Assembly: GCA_026395315.1 (NCBI GenBank)
Contig: JAPLYY010000025.1
Location: 1 to 26,493 of the forward strand
Length of the DNA: 26,493 nucleotides
Direction: 5' to 3'
From: Candidatus Shapirobacteria bacterium
GTDB taxonomy: Bacteria > Patescibacteriota > Microgenomatia > UBA12405
Position numbers and translations under genes: made by a program. Below the pieces are notes generated by a model, which saw only the letters and a list, made by a program, of their open reading frames with translations, made no database searches and was not told the origin of the DNA. Shown piece by piece: positions 12,943 to 21,407 of the stretch; within the stretch, counting starts at the first letter, position 1; each line of letters starts with the position of its first letter.

Positions 12943-14313
12943 TTAATTACAACAACAATAACGATTACTGCTACAATATTGACCTCTATTACCCGCACTG
13001 TTACTGCAGTTATTGGATCTACAATTACCGTTGGAATAGCCATTTTGTTGACAAGCTTGTTGACAATTGGCCGGAGTGGGAGTCGGGGTATTGGTCGGCC
13101 GAGGTGTTGGGGTGGGAGTGGGAGTAGGAGTGGAAGTTGGAGTAGGCGGAACAGTAACGGTAATATCAGTATCTGAAGTGCCAGAAGATTGGCAGATCCG
13201 GCCATCAGATAAGGTGGCAGTGGCCCAAACGGCGGTATTTCCGGAAGTAATGGCGGTAACAGTAGTACGATATGGACTGGATGAATCAGAAGACGGGCTA
13301 ACCGTGGCAATACCGGGAATGTAAGAACCAAAGTCCATATGATTAATAGAGGTTGACCCCTGACCTGAAACAACAGAAGCGGTAATAGTACTGGTGCCGT
13401 TTACCAATAAACTAAGTGTTCTGGGACTGGTGGAGACAGAACAGGGAACCGGGGTGGGAGTAGGCGTGGGAGTGCTGGTCGGCCTGGGGGTAGGTGTTGG
13501 AGTCGGAGTGCTGGTTGGCCTGGGGGTAGGAGTGGGAGTGTTGGTCGGTCTGGGGGTAGCGGTTGGGGTTGAGGTAGGAGCGGGATTATTACAACAGCAA
13601 ACACTAAGAAAACCGGTGCAGTCGAGTATAGCACCGGCATTTTGACCACCACAGAAAAAGGATATTTGACAACTACCGCCGTTACCGTACTGCTGGTTAC
13701 AATAGGCATTACAGTTGGCCGGTGTAGGAGTGGAGGTAGGCATGCGTGTCGGAGTGGGTGATGCTCCTTGAGTTGGAATTATAGACGGACCCGGAGTATT
13801 AGTAGGAACAGGAGTAGCCGTAGGAACAGGTGGGGAGGTGGGGGCGCCAGCCAAGCTATTGGGACGCATGGCAATAACGGTGTTGACATTACTAATCTGC
13901 GGACCGTTGGGACGAACAATGTTACTAATAATGCCAAAGTTAACGATTATAGCCGTGCTGGAAGTGCCGACTTTTTGAAACATCAAATTGGTGACAGTGG
14001 TGTCGTAACTATTTAGCTGAAGGCCATTAAGGTCAAGATTGTTACCGCTGGCTGCATAAGTATAATTGGTAGCGCCAATACCCAGAGTCAGAGTTTTTTG
14101 ATCGAAGCTAACAGCAGAATTTTTAGCCCGTTGGATGTCGAAAGACAATCGCTGTTGGATAAAACGGTTATCCTGGTTAACACTACCGGTACCATTAGAA
14201 TCGAGCTGAAGATTAAGAGTGGAAACCAGCATTTCGGTCAAAACGACCAAGAGAATGGAGAATATTCCCATATAGACAAGTAATTCGATTAAGGTAAAGC
14301 CTCGCCTTTTCAT
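12943..14313 (-). CDS. PilW/GspJ-like pilin carrying two eight-cysteine modules and an Ig-like domain
   Basis: The protein has 456 aa, much longer than a normal minor pilin. MKRRG is the leader, then FTLIELLVYMGIFSILLVVL with Glu at +5. The pilin body runs to about 150. What follows is modular: Thr/Pro linker (157-199); cysteine module 1 (201-241); Thr/Pro/Arg linker (244-290); an Ig-like, BIG2-type domain (291-388) with one Cys near each end (291 and 374); a linker (389-415); and cysteine module 2 (417-455). Both modules follow C-x3-C-x9-C-x(4,5)-C-x10-C-x(5,6)-CCC, so they arose by duplication. A disulfide-rich binding head on Pro-rich stalks is the natural reading, displayed at the pilus tip. 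The start overlaps the preceding gene by 4 nt. Confidence 0.8.
   Translation of the reverse strand: MKRRGFTLIELLVYMGIFSILLVVLTEMLVSTLNLQLDSNGTGSVNQDNRFIQQRLSFDIQRAKNSAVSFDQKTLTLGIGATNYTYAASGNNLDLNGLQLNSYDTTVTNLMFQKVGTSSTAIIVNFGIISNIVRPNGPQISNVNTVIAMRPNSLAGAPTSPPVPTATPVPTNTPGPSIIPTQGASPTPTRMPTSTPTPANCNAYCNQQYGNGGSCQISFFCGGQNAGAILDCTGFLSVCCCNNPAPTSTPTATPRPTNTPTPTPRPTSTPTPTPTPRPTSTPTPTPTPVPCSVSTSPRTLSLLVNGTSTITASVVSGQGSTSINHMDFGSYIPGIATVSPSSDSSSPYRTTVTAITSGNTAVWATATLSDGRICQSSGTSDTDITVTVPPTPTSTPTPTPTPTPRPTNTPTPTPANCQQACQQNGYSNGNCRSNNCSNSAGNRGQYCSSNRYCCCN
13448..13590. repeat. Low-complexity tandem repeat coding the Thr/Pro linker
   Basis: Imperfect units of 30 to 36 nt, built from smaller multiples of 6, encode PRPTSTPTPT-like peptides in the PilW-like pilin. 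Similar shorter tracts lie near 13075-13145 and 13720-13840. Such tracts are prone to slippage, but units of 6 keep the frame. Confidence 0.7.
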
Positions 14314-16400
14314 AGGGAATAATTTACAGTAACCGAATTAATAAACGGAGTGACATTGGTGTCAGTAGTGGTTAAAAAAGCCTTATATCGAAAACAGCGG
14401 GAAGGATTTTTAAACGCACCAGAACTGCTTAAAGGAATAATTCCACCAGTAGATGGGTAGAAACTAGCTGAAGAAGTATCGGGGCCGACATAATTAAAAG
14501 TGACACTGTTACAATTACCGGAAATAGCATCAGCAGTAGCGATCTGAAATTTGACATCAGTACCGGCGGGAAGGCTAACTGACGGTAACAAGCGGTTGAA
14601 AATAACATTAGATTTGGCATCAAAAGTACCGGATTCAAAGGTACCGGAAGCTTTGTATTTACCGCTGGCAACATCAGGACCTCCCTGGATAACTTTTAAA
14701 GCTTGGTTTTTGGTAGTAGTGATAACATAGGCAAAAACCTCACCGTTAGCTTCTTGGGTGGAGGCGACTCCGGTTAAACCGCCAGGGTAAGAGATACCGC
14801 CACATCTAGATGGAGCAGCTTCGTTACCTAAGTCCAGAACCACGTATTGCTCGGTACCACCGGTACCAACGACAATAGCCCGATTCTCAAGAGGTAATGT
14901 GACCACAGATTGTAGGGCATTTAAGCCGCCGGATTCCCAACCGCCTCCATTTAAGGGGTGACAAGTAGTAGGAGGATTGCCAATAACTGTAGGATTAGAG
15001 AAATTGTGGGTTTTATCAGTGTCAATAACAAAAAATTCCTTAAAATCGGCGGCATTAGCATCGGAAATATAAGCCCGGGAACCATCAGGTTTGACATAAA
15101 CTCCCATAGTAGCCTGGAGAGTGCTGCAATAATTGGGGTCAACATCAACCCCGCCGTGAGTGACGGTACCGTTACGGACAACTCCATTACCGGCTATATT
15201 CCATTTACCAGAGACATTATTATTGGTTGCATTTACAATGACCATTTCCGGAATAAATCTCCCGTTGATGGCAACAAATACATAGGTGTCAGTACCGACC
15301 TGGCGGACATAAGTTTGTTTTGCCGGACTAAAACCTAAAGAGTTATCGGAAAATTGGATACGACCGCCGATTTGGGAAGGACTGGCGTGATTGGATAAAT
15401 CCAAAACATAAAGATAATTACCAATTGTTAGATATCCTCGATTATTTAGGACAAATATTGAAGTGGCCGGATCGCTGATAACCGAACTATCTAAGCTAAA
15501 AGAGCCTTCTTCGTGAAAAATACCCGGGCTATCGAACCTATTGAGATTAACAATAACAAGTCTTTTGCCACTAGTATTATTGGTGGTGATATAACCCCAA
15601 CCCGGCTCGCCGAAAACTGAAGTAGTTTGATAACCGCCATTGAGACGGCCATTTAATGTAAAGGCCAACGGTTGAGTAGAAACTATAACTTGGGCAAAGG
15701 AAGCGTTGGCCGAAGTAGAGTTTCCCATAGAAACATAGACATTACCCGGGGAGGCAGAAACAGCGGTGGGGATTTCGGGTAAATCGATAGACACGGGGGA
15801 AAATGACGGTTCACACCATTTGGTATTAAGAGCTAAGCCGGAGCCGAGTAATACACCACCACCACCACTGTCAGTGGTCTGGGTACCAAGATTAGTACCC
15901 AGGCCAAAATCCGACTGGGTATCTTCAATGTGAATACCGTTGGTATGACGGCTTAAATATATAGCCGATTGAACCGATGAAATGTGCGGCTGAGTCCAGG
16001 AGACAGTAACAGTAGCCAGCAATGTGGAAGGATCGATTTGGGATGAGGTACCAACACTAATTATGTTATTATCACTGTCGCGGAAAACATTGGTTAAAAC
16101 TACTTTCCGGGTAAAACTGTCAACAGTATCAGCCGCCGGGGCCAGGCTCCAGCCAGTACCATAAACTATCGGGTGAAGGTCAATATCAACAGGTTTGAGC
16201 CCATCCCAACTATTTTCTTTAAGGTTTCGGATCTGTTCTTCGGTTTGCCTTAGGAGGGACAAAGCGCTAGTTCGCTCCTGCTGCTGAGGTTTACCACTCT
16301 GAAAACTAACAAAACCAGTAATCAGAGCCGGTAAAATCACCGAACATAAACCAATGGCGATCATAAGCTCGACAAGTGATTGGCCTTTTTTATTAGCCAC
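14310..16400 (-). CDS. PilV-like pilin fused to a large LVIVD/propeller-type adhesin body
   Basis: I chose the GTG at 16400, 1 nt after the preceding stop, giving leader MANKKG and then QSLVELMIAIGLCSVILPALITG, with Glu at +5; a TTG at 16421 is also possible. The protein has 696 aa. After a pilin-like region, residues about 203-583 hold repeated strands of LVIVD type: RLVIVNLNRFDSPG, YLYVLDLSNHASPSQIGG, EMVIVNATNN, FFVIDTDKTHNFSNPTVIG and YVVLDLGNEAAPSRCGG. This pattern is expected of a beta-propeller. A C-terminal beta-sandwich-like domain (about 584-696) ends in a TTTDTNVTPFINSVTVNY motif common at the ends of bacterial surface proteins. This suggests a pilin that presents a propeller adhesin at the fibre tip, comparable in idea to PilY1. 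It overlaps the PilW-like gene by 4 nt. Confidence 0.78.
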   Translation of the reverse strand: MANKKGQSLVELMIAIGLCSVILPALITGFVSFQSGKPQQQERTSALSLLRQTEEQIRNLKENSWDGLKPVDIDLHPIVYGTGWSLAPAADTVDSFTRKVVLTNVFRDSDNNIISVGTSSQIDPSTLLATVTVSWTQPHISSVQSAIYLSRHTNGIHIEDTQSDFGLGTNLGTQTTDSGGGGVLLGSGLALNTKWCEPSFSPVSIDLPEIPTAVSASPGNVYVSMGNSTSANASFAQVIVSTQPLAFTLNGRLNGGYQTTSVFGEPGWGYITTNNTSGKRLVIVNLNRFDSPGIFHEEGSFSLDSSVISDPATSIFVLNNRGYLTIGNYLYVLDLSNHASPSQIGGRIQFSDNSLGFSPAKQTYVRQVGTDTYVFVAINGRFIPEMVIVNATNNNVSGKWNIAGNGVVRNGTVTHGGVDVDPNYCSTLQATMGVYVKPDGSRAYISDANAADFKEFFVIDTDKTHNFSNPTVIGNPPTTCHPLNGGGWESGGLNALQSVVTLPLENRAIVVGTGGTEQYVVLDLGNEAAPSRCGGISYPGGLTGVASTQEANGEVFAYVITTTKNQALKVIQGGPDVASGKYKASGTFESGTFDAKSNVIFNRLLPSVSLPAGTDVKFQIATADAISGNCNSVTFNYVGPDTSSASFYPSTGGIIPLSSSGAFKNPSRCFRYKAFLTTTDTNVTPFINSVTVNYSL

Positions 16401-16401
16401 G

Positions 16402-16866
16402 TTAGTTAACGGCGGTAACAACGCCGTATTGATTAATAGTTAACGTTTTGGATTGTGAAGTAACAGTGTCAGAAATAATGAGAGTAGAAAGACTGGCGGG
16501 CAAAATTTCACCACTACCTTTAGCGAAGATGACATAACCACTATCGGGAAAAGATAATGTTCCGTCCAAATTAACGACAAAATTGCTGGTATCGGTGGAA
16601 TTATACAAATCGTGGAACAGAGTATAACTCTTGTTTTCAAAATGAATACCGTAGTCACTGGCGACTCCGCGACCCTCGGTGTCACCGATCATAGCTTTGT
16701 GCTGTTGGCGTTTTAAATCACTGATAAGAGTGGTGACGGTAGCATTTAGAGAAGAGCCGTGCTGAGCTTTGGATAGGTTTAGGGTTGACAAAGACGCCAA
16801 AATTGCAAAAACTCCCATGACAACCAACAGCTCGATGATAGTAAATCCCTGGTTTCTAGTGGGCAT
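16402..16866 (-). CDS. FimT/GspH-like minor pilin
   Basis: I chose the ATG at 16866 (154 aa); a TTG at 16878 would add four residues. Leader MPTRNQG is followed by FTIIELLVVMGVFAILASLSTLNL, a standard prepilin signal with Glu at +5. The rest fits GspH/FimT: a helix ending in ISDLKRQQHKAMIGDTEGRG, the spot where this family has LxxARxEAixR, then a beta-rich domain with YGIHFENKSYTLFHD and a C-terminal KTLTINQYGVVTAVN. It overlaps pilC by 11 nt and precedes the PilV-like gene by 1 nt. Minor pilins of this kind help to start the fibre; in some species FimT also binds DNA during uptake. Confidence 0.8.
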   Translation of the reverse strand: MPTRNQGFTIIELLVVMGVFAILASLSTLNLSKAQHGSSLNATVTTLISDLKRQQHKAMIGDTEGRGVASDYGIHFENKSYTLFHDLYNSTDTSNFVVNLDGTLSFPDSGYVIFAKGSGEILPASLSTLIISDTVTSQSKTLTINQYGVVTAVN

Positions 16867-17908
16867 TAATTTGGCCAATTAAATTATATATCGGAGCGAT
16901 GATGGCTAACATCATGGCTCCTAAAAAGATACCGACCAGTACTAAAATGATCGGTTCCAATAAAGTAGTGACGGTTTTTAAATCGTTGACCACGTTGTAG
17001 TCGAGATATTCGGAAATATCCTGCATAGATTTATCGAGGGTACCGGTTTTTTCGCCGGATTCGATTATTTTAACCATAACACTGGGAATTTCTTTATGGC
17101 TATTTTTTAACCCCTCTGATAGTTTACCACCGGAGGTAATAATATCCTTGGAATTGTTAATCGCCTGATTGATCCGTTGATTGATAACCACATCACGGCA
17201 AAGATCAAGGGCCACGGAAATGGGTACATTTGAAGCTAAAAGTAGGGCAAAACTGCGGGTAAAACGAGTTAGATCAATTTCGCGAATCAATTTGGATATG
17301 ACCGGTAACTTGGAGAAAAATATCAAAAACGATCGTTTTTTCTCCCGGTAAAGGTAGATAGTAAGGAAAATTAAAACGGCAATGGCAATAACTATCGGCA
17401 GGGTATAAGATGTCAGAGCATGACTCATGGCGATCATGATCTTGGTGGGAAGTGGCAAAACCACCCGTAAATTGCTAAAAATGGTAGCGATCCGGGGAAT
17501 GACAAATAAAAGTATCACCAAAAACATTCCGAAAAAGACAACCAAGAGAATAACCGGATATAATAGAGCCGCTTTGATTTTGTCGGTAAACTCCATATCC
17601 CGACGAATACCCTGCTGGAGATCACGTAAAGTGGCCTCAAGATTTCCTGATTGTTCGGATGATTTTAAAATATTGATATTGATCCGGCTAAAAATTTTGG
17701 GAAAATGAGAAAAAGCAAGGCTAAGAGTGCCGCCTTCGACAAGAGTTTCTTTGATGTGATCCAATAAATTTTTCAAGTTACCGCGGGATTCCTCGGTCAG
17801 GGTTTGAATAACCTCTAAAAGCGGGATGCCGGCGGTTAACATGGTAGTGATATTACCAATCAGAGTTAATTTATCACCGGAGGAAATAGATAGTTTTTCT
17901 AGTTTCAT
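16856..17908 (-). CDS. pilC: PilC/GspF inner-membrane platform protein
   Basis: The protein has 350 aa and two GspF domains. Domain one includes LIGNITTMLTAGIPLLEVIQTLTEES (about residues 16-41) and the first membrane helices (about 115-140). Domain two includes RFTRSFALLLASNVPISVALDLC (about 215-237), ESGEKTGTLDKSMQDISEYLD and the last helix (LLEPIILVLVGIFLGAMMLAIIAPIY). It is about 50 residues shorter than Pseudomonas PilC, because the N-terminal cytoplasmic extension is reduced. PilC sits under the growing fibre and is turned by the PilB ATPase. The ATG overlaps the pilB stop by 4 nt. Confidence 0.92.
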   Translation of the reverse strand: MKLEKLSISSGDKLTLIGNITTMLTAGIPLLEVIQTLTEESRGNLKNLLDHIKETLVEGGTLSLAFSHFPKIFSRININILKSSEQSGNLEATLRDLQQGIRRDMEFTDKIKAALLYPVILLVVFFGMFLVILLFVIPRIATIFSNLRVVLPLPTKIMIAMSHALTSYTLPIVIAIAVLIFLTIYLYREKKRSFLIFFSKLPVISKLIREIDLTRFTRSFALLLASNVPISVALDLCRDVVINQRINQAINNSKDIITSGGKLSEGLKNSHKEIPSVMVKIIESGEKTGTLDKSMQDISEYLDYNVVNDLKTVTTLLEPIILVLVGIFLGAMMLAIIAPIYNLIGQINAH

Positions 17909-19587
17909 ATGTTTTCAATTTTTGTAACTCGGAGAACCTCTTCAAGTGTGGTATCACCACTTTTACATTTGCTTAGACCGTCATCAAGCATGGTGGTCAT
18001 ACCTTGAGAAACGGCGACGGAAATAATGGTATCAGAATCGGCACGATTAGTAATCAGTTGACGAATTTTGTTATTAACCTCGATGATTTCAAAAACACCG
18101 ATCCGGCCAGAATAGCCAGTCTGGTGACAATGTTTACAACCATTACCGCGAAAAAATTTGATTTTGGTAGTGCCACTAAAATGTTTTTTGATAATTTCTT
18201 GGGGTAAACTAAGTTTTAATTCGGATAAGGGTAGGAAATATTCATGGCGGCACTTAGTACATATTTTTCTAACCAGTCTTTGGGCAATAATTACGTTGAT
18301 GGTGGAAGCAACTAGAAACGGCTCGACTTTCATATCAATAAAACGGGGAATAGCGGTGGCGGCATCATTGGTGTGAAGAGTGGAAAGCACTAAATGTCCG
18401 GTAAGGGCGGCATTAACAGCCATGGAAGCAGTTTCATTGTCACGAATTTCTCCGACAAAAATAATATTGGGATCCTGACGGAGAATAGAGCGAAGGCCGT
18501 TGGCGAAGTTAAGATTGGTTCTAGGATTAACGTGAATTTGATTGATACCGGAAATACGGTATTCGATCGGGTCTTCAATGGTGGTAATGTTCTTATCGCG
18601 GGAGTTGAGGATTTTTAACAGTGAATATATTGAGGTAGTTTTACCGGAACCAGTGGGACCGGTAGCTAAGATCATCCCATAAGATTTTTTAATCGCCGAA
18701 GTGACCCGAGTGAGATCTTTAGGACTCATACCTAAATCAACCAGGGAAAATTTCCGGGAACGGGAGGAGAGCAGGCGCAGAACGGCTTTTTCGCCATCAG
18801 CGACCGGGATGATGGAAACACGGATATCGAGATTTTCTTCGTCTAATTGAACTCTCATTTTGCCATCCTGGGGACTGAGGTGTTCATCGGTTTTAAGGCG
18901 GGAAAGGATCTTTATCCGGGAAATAATCCGCTCGTGCATGCTTTTGGGTAATTTAGCAATGTCATGGAGAACACCGTCGAGGCGAAACCTAATCAGAGAA
19001 TGTTTTTCTTCGGGTTCAATATGGATATCCGAGGCCCGATCTTGATAGGCACATTCGATGATAAGATCAGCGATTTTGGCAATAGAAATTTGTTCAGAAA
19101 TCTGATCAGTGCCGATATGGTCGGCATCAATCAGTTTGGCAAAAATTTGCCGGACATCCAGTTTGTAGTTTTGAAGAGCATTAGTTATATCGGTTCTGGT
19201 GGCTAGATAGGCGACAACTTTAATTCCGACTTTTTTGGCAATAATATCCTGGATTTCGGTAATGCTGGGGTCAGCCATGGCCAAATGGACCGCTGTCGGT
19301 AAACGTTCGAAAGCAATCAGATGGTATTGGCGAGCAATAGATTCGGGGATAACAGACAAAAGTTTAGGGGTAATGGAAAGATCGGCCAACTTAACCAGGG
19401 GAAATTTTGTCAGAGCGGAGAGGTGTTGATAAAGGTTGGCTTCGGTGAGTAATTCTTTATCTAAAAGGGCGTCAATGAGCGTTATCTCTGCATTTTGAGC
19501 ATAAGCCTCAACATCATCAAAAGCGGCGTCAGACAGCAGTTTTTTCCCAATGATATATTGTCGTAACTTGTCATCGGGAATAATCAT
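17905..19587 (-). CDS. pilB: PilB/GspE type IV pilus assembly ATPase
   Basis: The protein has 560 aa, full length for PilB. The N-terminal MshEN-like domain (about 1-140) holds PLVKLADLSITPKLLSVIPESIARQYHLIAF. The ATPase core has Walker A GPTGSGKTT (310-318), the Asp box around TIEDPIEY, Walker B with FVGEIRDNETA (377-387), and the His box LSTLHTND (401-408). The zinc-binding tetracysteine of assembly, not retraction, ATPases is present (Cys443, Cys446, Cys484, Cys487). The protein forms a cytoplasmic hexamer that powers pilin insertion through PilC. The gene starts 18 nt after the preceding gene without a Shine-Dalgarno sequence. No PilT retraction ATPase is in the window. Confidence 0.95.
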   Translation of the reverse strand: MIIPDDKLRQYIIGKKLLSDAAFDDVEAYAQNAEITLIDALLDKELLTEANLYQHLSALTKFPLVKLADLSITPKLLSVIPESIARQYHLIAFERLPTAVHLAMADPSITEIQDIIAKKVGIKVVAYLATRTDITNALQNYKLDVRQIFAKLIDADHIGTDQISEQISIAKIADLIIECAYQDRASDIHIEPEEKHSLIRFRLDGVLHDIAKLPKSMHERIISRIKILSRLKTDEHLSPQDGKMRVQLDEENLDIRVSIIPVADGEKAVLRLLSSRSRKFSLVDLGMSPKDLTRVTSAIKKSYGMILATGPTGSGKTTSIYSLLKILNSRDKNITTIEDPIEYRISGINQIHVNPRTNLNFANGLRSILRQDPNIIFVGEIRDNETASMAVNAALTGHLVLSTLHTNDAATAIPRFIDMKVEPFLVASTINVIIAQRLVRKICTKCRHEYFLPLSELKLSLPQEIIKKHFSGTTKIKFFRGNGCKHCHQTGYSGRIGVFEIIEVNNKIRQLITNRADSDTIISVAVSQGMTTMLDDGLSKCKSGDTTLEEVLRVTKIENI

Positions 19588-19605
19588 TTTTTGGTCAAAG
19601 AATTA

Positions 19606-20133
19606 TTACTGGCCGATTTTTTCTTGGGAGAGAGAACTTAGAATCTGGCTAACTTCTTCGGTTAGGTTACTATCGGATGAACCGGTAAAGGTGTTGACGG
19701 TTTCCCCTTGGATATAAAGACGTTGATCAACAAATATTTTTTTACCTTGATTGAAATAGTAGCCGGTAAGGAAGGCAGTGTAAGCCGATTCCTGTGAATT
19801 ACGCTTGTCAGTTAGATAAACCAGACCGGGAAGAGTAGCCCGGGCGCCGGCTTTGAGATTGTCGACATATTTAGCCGGAGTAACGGCATCTTTGGAGGTA
19901 GTAACTTTAAAAATAACTTCGGGCTTGAGGCCGGAAGTGACAATTTTTTCCAATTTAACGGTAGTGTCACTTTCGGAAACAATAGTCCAACCGGCGGGAA
20001 AAGTGGAGGTTTGAGAGAGGTTGGTGTTTTGATTGGCCGGTGTTTCAGTTTCAACCTTGGCTGGAGGGCGGCGGAAAAGAAAAAAACCAATAATAATTAA
20101 AATAATAACGGCAATAGCGATATATTTTTTCAT
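19606..20133 (-). CDS. Membrane-anchored protein of unknown function in the pilus operon
   Basis: The protein has 175 aa and no family is recognised. It has an N-terminal helix MKKYIAIAVIILIIIGFFLF followed by RRPPAK, so it is likely N-anchored with the rest outside. A Thr/Asn-rich linker (about 25-45) leads to a small domain beginning FPAGWTIVSESDTTVKLEK, with mixed strands and an amphipathic C-terminal helix (TEEVSQILSSLSQEK). The FPAGW...SDTTVKLEK pattern resembles PsbP-like or lipoprotein domains that start with a Trp-containing strand, but this is only an impression. It overlaps the sortase gene by 4 nt and is 18 nt before pilB, so it is almost certainly made together with both. Confidence 0.6.
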   Translation of the reverse strand: MKKYIAIAVIILIIIGFFLFRRPPAKVETETPANQNTNLSQTSTFPAGWTIVSESDTTVKLEKIVTSGLKPEVIFKVTTSKDAVTPAKYVDNLKAGARATLPGLVYLTDKRNSQESAYTAFLTGYYFNQGKKIFVDQRLYIQGETVNTFTGSSDSNLTEEVSQILSSLSQEKIGQ

Positions 20134-21398
20134 AATTGTGGTTGTAGTGAAGCTTTAACGATGATACGATAATCGGGTTGGGTAAAACTGCAGGTTACCA
20201 TAACTATTTGATTAGCATCGGTTTTCAACACAGTAATGTCATCTTTTTTAACAAAGTCAGTACTAGTGACAGTGTAAACTAACTTTTGATTATTTTTAGT
20301 AACGATAACCTGATTGCCGAGAACGACTTGGTAAAGTGTGCCAAAGACATCATAACCATTGTGACCATAGAAAACATTGGAACCATTAACATTAGTGTTG
20401 AGAACTTCGTGTTGGCCGACGGCTAACTGATCAGCAATGACTTGAGGCTGATAAAGAGCTTGGTTGATATCAACGGCGGGAATAGAGATCGATTGACCTT
20501 CAAGGAGGGTGTTACCGGAGGGAAGTTTATCGGTAGAATAGACGACTTCGGCAGTACCCATCAATTCGGTTGATTCACCTAAAACTTCACCGCCATAACT
20601 TTCCTTAATACCGTTGATGAGCGGATTGTAATTATCAGTGGCACCGAGAACCCGAAATGACCCGACTCCTTGATTGGTACAGACAACGTTGGAGGGGTTA
20701 CCACCACGACAGTCGTTTTGGGCTTGGACGTAGAAGCAATATTTACCACCGGGATTGAGAGCTAAAACAGTGTAAGAAGTAACATTGCCAACGTTGGGAT
20801 CGCCATATAAATAGTTGCCGATAGAGGGACCATAGGCAACGGCATAAGTGGTGTGGGTACCGGGGGCAGGATTCCAAGTAAGCCTGACTTTACCGCCACC
20901 GAGGGCGACAGCTTTTAAATTACTGGGAGCACCGGGATCAGCACTGTTACAAACATAGGGACCGGGATTGCTACCGCTACCGCCATTATCATTGTTGTTG
21001 GAAGGTTCAGAAGTCGGAGTCGGGGTAGGAATTTCGGTTGGAGTCAGGGTTATTTCGGGGGTAACAGTTGGAGTGACTTCTGGAGAGACGGTGGGAGTGG
21101 CGGTAGGAGTATTGGTTGGAGTAGAGGTGGGCACGGAAGTTGGTTGAGGAGTATTAGTAGGTTGTGGACGGCATTCACCATTGTTTGACGGGACACCATG
21201 ATCCATACAAACTAAACCGGAACAACATGATTTATCACTATGATTGATATTGCATTCGGCGTTTTCATGCTGGCATTGTTCGTCATCATCACAGGCATTG
21301 ACTTTAGTAACTTGGTTACTTGATCTCACTCTAAAAAAATAAGAAACGGAAAAAGCTACTACCAATAGAACAAAAAAATATTTAAGTGATTTTGTCAT
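20130..21398 (-). CDS. Sortase with N-terminal cysteine-rich and Fn3-like extracellular modules
   Basis: The protein has 422 aa. In order: an N-terminal anchor helix (about 6-23); a cysteine-rich module (36-76) with spacing C-x5-C-x6-C-x8-CC-x4-C-x11-C, knottin-like; a Thr/Pro linker (78-132); a fibronectin type III-like domain (about 155-240, PGAPSNLKAV...VRLTWNPAPG...YCFYVQAQN); and a sortase domain (about 300-418). The sortase triad is visible: His346 (FYGHNGYDVFGTL), Cys403 (VMVTCSF) and Arg411 (PDYRIIVKA). Sortases cut a sorting signal and join the protein to a partner. No LPxTG-type target is encoded here. The gene is first in the pilus operon, with promoter TAGACA-N16-TATAAT, and overlaps the next gene by 4 nt. 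A sortase carrying its own binding modules is unusual. Confidence 0.82.
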   Translation of the reverse strand: MTKSLKYFFVLLVVAFSVSYFFRVRSSNQVTKVNACDDDEQCQHENAECNINHSDKSCCSGLVCMDHGVPSNNGECRPQPTNTPQPTSVPTSTPTNTPTATPTVSPEVTPTVTPEITLTPTEIPTPTPTSEPSNNNDNGGSGSNPGPYVCNSADPGAPSNLKAVALGGGKVRLTWNPAPGTHTTYAVAYGPSIGNYLYGDPNVGNVTSYTVLALNPGGKYCFYVQAQNDCRGGNPSNVVCTNQGVGSFRVLGATDNYNPLINGIKESYGGEVLGESTELMGTAEVVYSTDKLPSGNTLLEGQSISIPAVDINQALYQPQVIADQLAVGQHEVLNTNVNGSNVFYGHNGYDVFGTLYQVVLGNQVIVTKNNQKLVYTVTSTDFVKKDDITVLKTDANQIVMVTCSFTQPDYRIIVKASLQPQL

Positions 21399-21407
21399 AA
21401 GTGGCTT

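Noticed and set aside
13448..13590. Tandem repeats that could be mistaken for a CRISPR array or minisatellite
   Set aside because: Units are short, imperfect, without spacers, in multiples of 6, and wholly explained by a Pro/Thr linker in a coding gene.
12939..13709. Several open frames on both strands in the Thr/Pro repeat area, some over 100 codons
   Set aside because: They come from the low-complexity repeats of the PilW-like gene, which lack stops in other frames. Their predicted proteins are monotonous Gly/Val or Leu/Pro strings without start signals.
14951..15338. Open frames on both strands inside the propeller pilin gene
   Set aside because: They are shadows of the 696-residue coding frame and have no recognisable features.
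18004..19429. Open frames antisense to pilB
   Set aside because: pilB is complete with all motifs. The antisense frames have no family pattern, promoters or start context.
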